The notes under the pieces are model-generated. The model ran no database searches, was not told where the DNA came from, and saw nothing but the letters and a program-made list of their open reading frames with translations. A program made the position numbers and the translations under genes. 43,088 nt of DNA from Mesobacillus maritimus (GTDB lineage Bacteria; Bacillota; Bacilli; Bacillales; Cytobacillaceae): NCBI RefSeq assembly GCF_023715205.1, contig NZ_JAMBNR010000024.1:1-43088 (forward strand), given 5' to 3'. Shown one piece after another: positions 39,986-43,088 of this stretch (its first letter is position 1; each line of letters begins with the position of its first letter).

Positions 39986-41353
39986 TTGTCTAAGAATCAG
40001 ACTAGTTCTATTGTGGTTATTTTGGGGTTTACGCTGTTTGCCTTGTTTTTTGGAGCAGGAAACCTTATTTTTCCTGTAATGCTTGGACAAATGTCGGGTA
40101 CGAATGTTTGGATAGCTGTAGCAGGTTTTATTGTTACAGGGGTTGGACTTCCGCTCCTAGGTGTTCTTGCTTTTAGTTTTGCGGGGAGTGGTGATTTACG
40201 AACCATATCAAACCGAGTTCACCCTGTATTTGGACTTGTATTCACGACAACCTTATATTTAGCGATTGGACCGCTATTTGCAATTCCTAGAACAGGTACA
40301 GTGTCCTACGAGGTCGGAATTAAGCCATTTATTACAAACGTGGACAGTCCTGTTCCATTAGCTATTTTCACCGTGCTATTCTTTGGAATTACTTGTTATC
40401 TTTCGTTAAATTCTTCGAAAATAGTGGATCTCATGGGGAAAGTTTTGACTCCTCTGTTATTAACAAGTATTAGCATATTAATTATAACGGCATTATTAAA
40501 TCCGGTTAATCGCCTTTATGCTCCAGTTGACTCCTTTGAAAAATCAGCTTTTTTTAAAGGTTTCCAAGAAGGATATTTAACGATGGATGCTTTAGCATCG
40601 TTTGTCTTTGGCATTTTTATCATTCAGGCGATTAGAGAAAAAGGGATTACGGAAAAAAAACAAGCGATGGTGATTTCCCTAAAAGCCGCGCTTTTAGCCG
40701 CAGCTTTGTTAGCAATCATTTATGCTTCGCTTGCCTATATTGGTGCAGGAAGTGTTGCAACATTAGGATATTTGGAAAATGGTGGATTGGTTATTAGTAG
40801 AGTCGCAGAGCTATATTTTGGCTCATTCGGTCAACTTCTATTAGGTGGAATTGTAGTCGCAGCCTGTTTGACGACAAGTGTGGGCTTAATAACTTCCTGT
40901 GCGTCATATTTTCATCAACTAATCCCTGCTGTTTCATACAGAAAGTTCGCGATCTTATTTTCTTTGCTTAGTGGAATTTTTGCTAACGTTGGCTTAACGG
41001 AACTCATTTCTATATCTGTTCCTGTTTTGACGACCATTTATCCTGTTGCAATAGTCTTGATGGTACTAGTGTTTCTGAATCGTTTTATCGATGGGAAGTC
41101 TAATATTTATCTGACAAGCATTGTCTTCACATTATTTGTGAGTATATTTGATGGGTTGACCGCTGCGGAAATTCATTTTCCTGTTATCAATCACTTATTC
41201 AGTGAATGGCTGCCTCTTTATGATGTGGGTTTGGGATGGACTCTGCCAGCGATTATTGGAGGGCTCATTGGGAGTTTAATTGAATGGATTAAAAGTAAAA
41301 AGCATTTTCAATACAAAGGTATAACGATACAGAAAAACACCTCTTATAAATAA
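39986..41353 (+). CDS. brnQ: Branched-chain amino acid:cation symporter (BrnQ/LIVCS family)
   Basis: A 455-residue integral membrane protein with about twelve hydrophobic segments. It imports leucine, isoleucine and valine with sodium or protons. Family marks are LFALFFGAGNLIFPVMLGQ in the first span, LAIGPLFAIPRTGTVSYEVGIKPF and the DALASFVFGIFIIQAI segment. TTG at 39986 is the start, with TTGGAGGG six bases upstream. Its last nine codons lie inside a perfect terminator stem. It stands alone after the kam locus. Substrate is from family; a CodY-like site upstream agrees with it. Confidence 0.93.
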   Translation: MSKNQTSSIVVILGFTLFALFFGAGNLIFPVMLGQMSGTNVWIAVAGFIVTGVGLPLLGVLAFSFAGSGDLRTISNRVHPVFGLVFTTTLYLAIGPLFAIPRTGTVSYEVGIKPFITNVDSPVPLAIFTVLFFGITCYLSLNSSKIVDLMGKVLTPLLLTSISILIITALLNPVNRLYAPVDSFEKSAFFKGFQEGYLTMDALASFVFGIFIIQAIREKGITEKKQAMVISLKAALLAAALLAIIYASLAYIGAGSVATLGYLENGGLVISRVAELYFGSFGQLLLGGIVVAACLTTSVGLITSCASYFHQLIPAVSYRKFAILFSLLSGIFANVGLTELISISVPVLTTIYPVAIVLMVLVFLNRFIDGKSNIYLTSIVFTLFVSIFDGLTAAEIHFPVINHLFSEWLPLYDVGLGWTLPAIIGGLIGSLIEWIKSKKHFQYKGITIQKNTSYK

Positions 41354-41374
41354 TAAGAGGTGTTTTTCTGTATC
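41326..41374. terminator. Bidirectional terminator overlapping the end of brnQ
   Basis: Perfect 22-base arms (41326-41347 and 41353-41374) with loop AAATA. The right arm holds T5 followed by CTGTATC. The stem includes the last codons of brnQ and lies 16 bases from the end of the convergent gene at 41390, so it serves both. Confidence 0.85.
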
Positions 41375-41389
41375 TCTAATAATAAAAGC

Positions 41390-41554
41390 TTATAAGGATA
41401 AATTTTTCGCATCTTGACTTGAAATAGGTAAGGAAATAACTTTTCCTCCAATTTGTACATGGATGGTATCCTTGAAAATAGCCTTAACAATTCCTTTAAG
41501 AGATATAGTCGAATCTACAGATAGTGTGTTTTTTTCTTGATTCTCTGCTTTCAT
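41390..41554 (-). CDS. Small hypothetical protein
   Basis: A 54-residue soluble protein on the minus strand, not recognised. The first 15 residues are charged (MKAENQEKNTLSVDS). The rest reads as a small beta-barrel-like unit (ISLKGIVKAIFKDTIHVQIG, then GKVISLPISSQDAKNL), reminiscent of SH3/KOW-sized folds, but this is only an impression. AAGGTGAT lies seven bases before the ATG ending at 41554; an in-frame ATG at 41572 would add six residues without a good site. It is convergent with brnQ and shares its terminator. Confidence 0.62.
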   Translation of the reverse strand: MKAENQEKNTLSVDSTISLKGIVKAIFKDTIHVQIGGKVISLPISSQDAKNLSL

Positions 41555-41639
41555 CTGATTATCACCTTCCATAGGTTTTTGTTAAAACTGAGGTTTAAAC
41601 ATACTATAAGTTAAGTTAATTTAATTCAATTTACTGCCC

Positions 41640-41659
41640 CTTCATGCTAAAACATGAAG
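41640..41659. other. Small hairpin in the gap before the hydrolase gene
   Basis: CTTCATG and CATGAAG flank CTAAAA. No T tail; possibly an operator or chance. The remainder of 41573-41810 shows nothing further. Confidence 0.3.
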
Positions 41660-41810
41660 TGTAGTTCAAGTATTCCATATGCAATAACCATTGTCAATAA
41701 AAACACTTACATACTGTTGGTTGCCTGGAAAGTTTTATTTCCGTTGATCTGCATGTTACTCCCCATCCCTACTCATACTAAAATAAAGCTACGATGATAG
41801 GGGTTGTTAG

Positions 41811-42770
41811 ATGAGAAAATATATCATGCTTTTCATCTTAATACTATTTATTACATCAGCTGGTGCCTTGGTTGTGGCCAACCCACTAACTAAAAGGAGT
41901 TCTAATAATAATGCAGATATAAGGATAATTGATCGTAATAAAACCAATCAACCTATCCAACTAGAAGCCAACATCCCCTACAAAAAAATTGGAAAAAAAC
42001 AGCTAGCTATTCATTTGCTTATTCCTAAAAATACGAAAAAGGAACTCCCTCTAATAATATTCATTAAAGGGAGTAGTTGGGGAAAATATCAGCCACAGGA
42101 TACCTATCAATTTATTCCACAACTCGTTAAGCTAGCCGAAAGGGGTTATATCGTCGCTAGTATAGAGCATCGAACTAGCCATGAAGCAAAGTTTCCTGCG
42201 CAACTGGAGGATGTAAGATCCGCTGTTGTATTTTTAAAGGAATATGCCCATAAATACAACATAAATCCAAACGCTATTGGTTTATGGGGGACTTCTTCTG
42301 GAGCACATTTGTCAGCTCTATTAGCGACGAGTTGTCAAAGTAAGGAATTTGTGGTGAAAGGTAAGCCATCTAGTGATACCTGTGTCCAAGCAGTTGTGGA
42401 CTGGTATGGTCCAACAGACTTTTTGCAAATGACGAAGGCTTCCCAATCCTACAATGCAGAGCATCCAAAATCTGCTGAGTCATTGTTAATAGGTGGGCCA
42501 ATTCTTGAACATAAGGAATTGGTTAAAAAGGCAAACCCAATTACTTACGTTACTCCAGATGCACCACCTTTTTTGATTATGCACGGAGATAAAGATGAAA
42601 GGGTTCCATTTCATCAAAGTGAGTTATTGTATAATGCCTTAAAAAGAAAGAATGCTGATGTGACTTTATATAGAGTTAAGGGTGGAGGTCATGGAACAAC
42701 GAGTTTTTTAAGCCAGGAAATTTTAGAAACCGTATATCAATTTTTTGATGAACACTTAAAATCTAAATAG
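41811..42770 (+). CDS. Exported alpha/beta hydrolase (esterase-like)
   Basis: A 319-residue hydrolase. Residues 5-24 are a hydrophobic export signal or anchor (MLFILILFITSAGALVVA). The alpha/beta-hydrolase core is clear: LPLIIFIKGSSWG for the oxyanion region, LWGTSSGAHLSALLA with the nucleophile elbow GTSSG, HGDKDERVP with the acid Asp and VKGGGHGTT with the catalytic His. It resembles the acetyl-esterase/feruloyl-esterase-like group (COG0657). The usual HGG oxyanion motif is replaced by KGSSW. A purine-rich site is weak (GATAGGGG), seven bases before the ATG. Only the small gene at 42796 follows. The substrate, probably an ester outside the cell, is unknown. Confidence 0.85.
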   Translation: MRKYIMLFILILFITSAGALVVANPLTKRSSNNNADIRIIDRNKTNQPIQLEANIPYKKIGKKQLAIHLLIPKNTKKELPLIIFIKGSSWGKYQPQDTYQFIPQLVKLAERGYIVASIEHRTSHEAKFPAQLEDVRSAVVFLKEYAHKYNINPNAIGLWGTSSGAHLSALLATSCQSKEFVVKGKPSSDTCVQAVVDWYGPTDFLQMTKASQSYNAEHPKSAESLLIGGPILEHKELVKKANPITYVTPDAPPFLIMHGDKDERVPFHQSELLYNALKRKNADVTLYRVKGGGHGTTSFLSQEILETVYQFFDEHLKSK

Positions 42771-42795
42771 TATCACTCATGAAGGAGGTTCTTTC

Positions 42796-42927
42796 TTGAA
42801 AAATAAACAAAGTTATTTAGATCAAAGAAATGATTTTACTGGTCCAGAAAAAGGGAAACGAGGCTATCCTAATCGGCCGGAAAAAGTTCAAATTAAAGAT
42901 GAGAATGCAAATAAATCAACCAAATAA
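42796..42927 (+). CDS. 43-residue hydrophilic hypothetical protein
   Basis: A short gene starting with TTG at 42796, preceded by an excellent AAGGAGG at 42783-42789, and ending with TAA at 42925-42927. The product is very polar and Lys/Asn/Gln-rich, with a central FTGPEKGKRGYPNRPEK stretch. It has no membrane segment and probably no stable fold alone. It resembles in character the many tiny basic proteins of spore-formers, but I do not recognise a family. It lies 25 bases after the hydrolase gene and before a strong terminator, so the two may form one unit. Confidence 0.65.
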   Translation: MKNKQSYLDQRNDFTGPEKGKRGYPNRPEKVQIKDENANKSTK

Positions 42928-42940
42928 AATAGAATTTACT

Positions 42941-42970
42941 CAAAAAACTGTCATAGTTGACAGTTTTTTG
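42941..42970 (+). terminator. Intrinsic terminator of the hydrolase unit
   Basis: CAAAAAACTGTCA (42941-42953) and TGACAGTTTTTTG (42958-42970), perfect 13-base arms with loop TAGT. The right arm carries T6. Confidence 0.9.
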
Positions 42971-43013
42971 TGCGACGGGCAGTCGCATTGAGTGTTGACT
43001 GAAGTCAACACTC
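42971..43013. other. Two further hairpins at the window end
   Basis: TGCGAC (42971-42976) pairs with GTCGCA (42982-42987). GAGTGTTGACT (42990-43000) pairs with AGTCAACACTC (43003-43013) around only two bases. They follow the terminator without a gap. The last 75 bases hold another imperfect GTCATTTC/GAAACGAC pairing and no gene I can support. Confidence 0.5.
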
Positions 43014-43088
43014 TTCTTGCATTTTCGGACAGAGACGTCATTTCGATGAAACGACTGAAAGAAGAAAATGTAATAGAATCCCAGATGG

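Noticed and set aside
41326-41374. Terminal inverted repeats of a small mobile element
   Set aside because: The loop is only five bases and the stem sits exactly between convergent gene ends, which fits a shared terminator.

Overview
The window is a low-GC Firmicutes chromosome segment. Gene order, AGGAGG-type ribosome binding sites, several TTG starts and the gene families point to Bacillaceae (Bacillus or Neobacillus type). From about 0.8 to 22 kb the order follows the Bacillus subtilis ypg-yph-ypi-ypj-thyB-dfrA-ypk-ilvA-ypm-ypq region: metA, ypgQ, ypgR, brxB, ypiP, ypjP, thyA, dfrA, a PlsC-type acyltransferase, ilvA, an SCO1-type copper protein, ypmS and a PTS IIA domain. Genes added to this backbone include two degV genes, an ABC-F ATPase, an orphan glgC-like gene, a secreted lethal-factor-like metallopeptidase, tatA-tatC, a DUF4397 gene and a YjcZ-type small protein.

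Region by region. 0.2-1.8 kb holds a DUF3892 protein and metA on the minus strand. 1.9-7.3 kb holds a conserved hypothetical gene, degV, ypgQ, the ABC-F gene and ypgR. 7.3-11.4 kb holds the glgC-like gene, bacilliredoxin, a methyltransferase, a 23-residue membrane peptide and ypjP. 11.5-14.5 kb holds the metallopeptidase, thyA-dfrA (deoxythymidylate and folate) and the acyltransferase. 14.7-20 kb holds ilvA, Tat secretion, degV, Sco and YpmS. 20-22.8 kb holds intergenic repeats and two probable late-sporulation genes beside the PTS IIA gene.

22.8-28.2 kb is a signalling block: a hybrid sensor kinase, a CheR-type methyltransferase and a REC-PAS-kinase. The first two resemble the RsbK-RsbM pair that controls sigma-B in the Bacillus cereus group. 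The promoter region has a sigma-B-like site beside a sigma-A site, but no sigB, rsbV/W or PP2C gene is present here. An S66-family protein lacking the expected nucleophilic serine follows.

30-39.5 kb is a kam (yodTSRQP-kamA-yokU) lysine/beta-lysine catabolic locus: aminotransferase, two CoA-transferase subunits, M20 deacylase, beta-lysine acetyltransferase, a divergent MBL-fold gene, a sigma-54 activator, lysine 2,3-aminomutase and a zinc-finger protein. A near-consensus -24/-12 promoter precedes kamA. The activator has an altered GAFTGA loop. 40-43 kb holds a BrnQ-type transporter, two small proteins and a secreted alpha/beta hydrolase.

Most transcription units end in clear intrinsic terminators. 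The large gene-poor gaps near 0.65, 20.3, 29.3-29.85 and 39.7 kb carry decayed copies of dispersed intergenic repeats. I saw no rRNA, tRNA, CRISPR array, intact insertion sequence or prophage. All family assignments are from reading the sequence; no database search was run.
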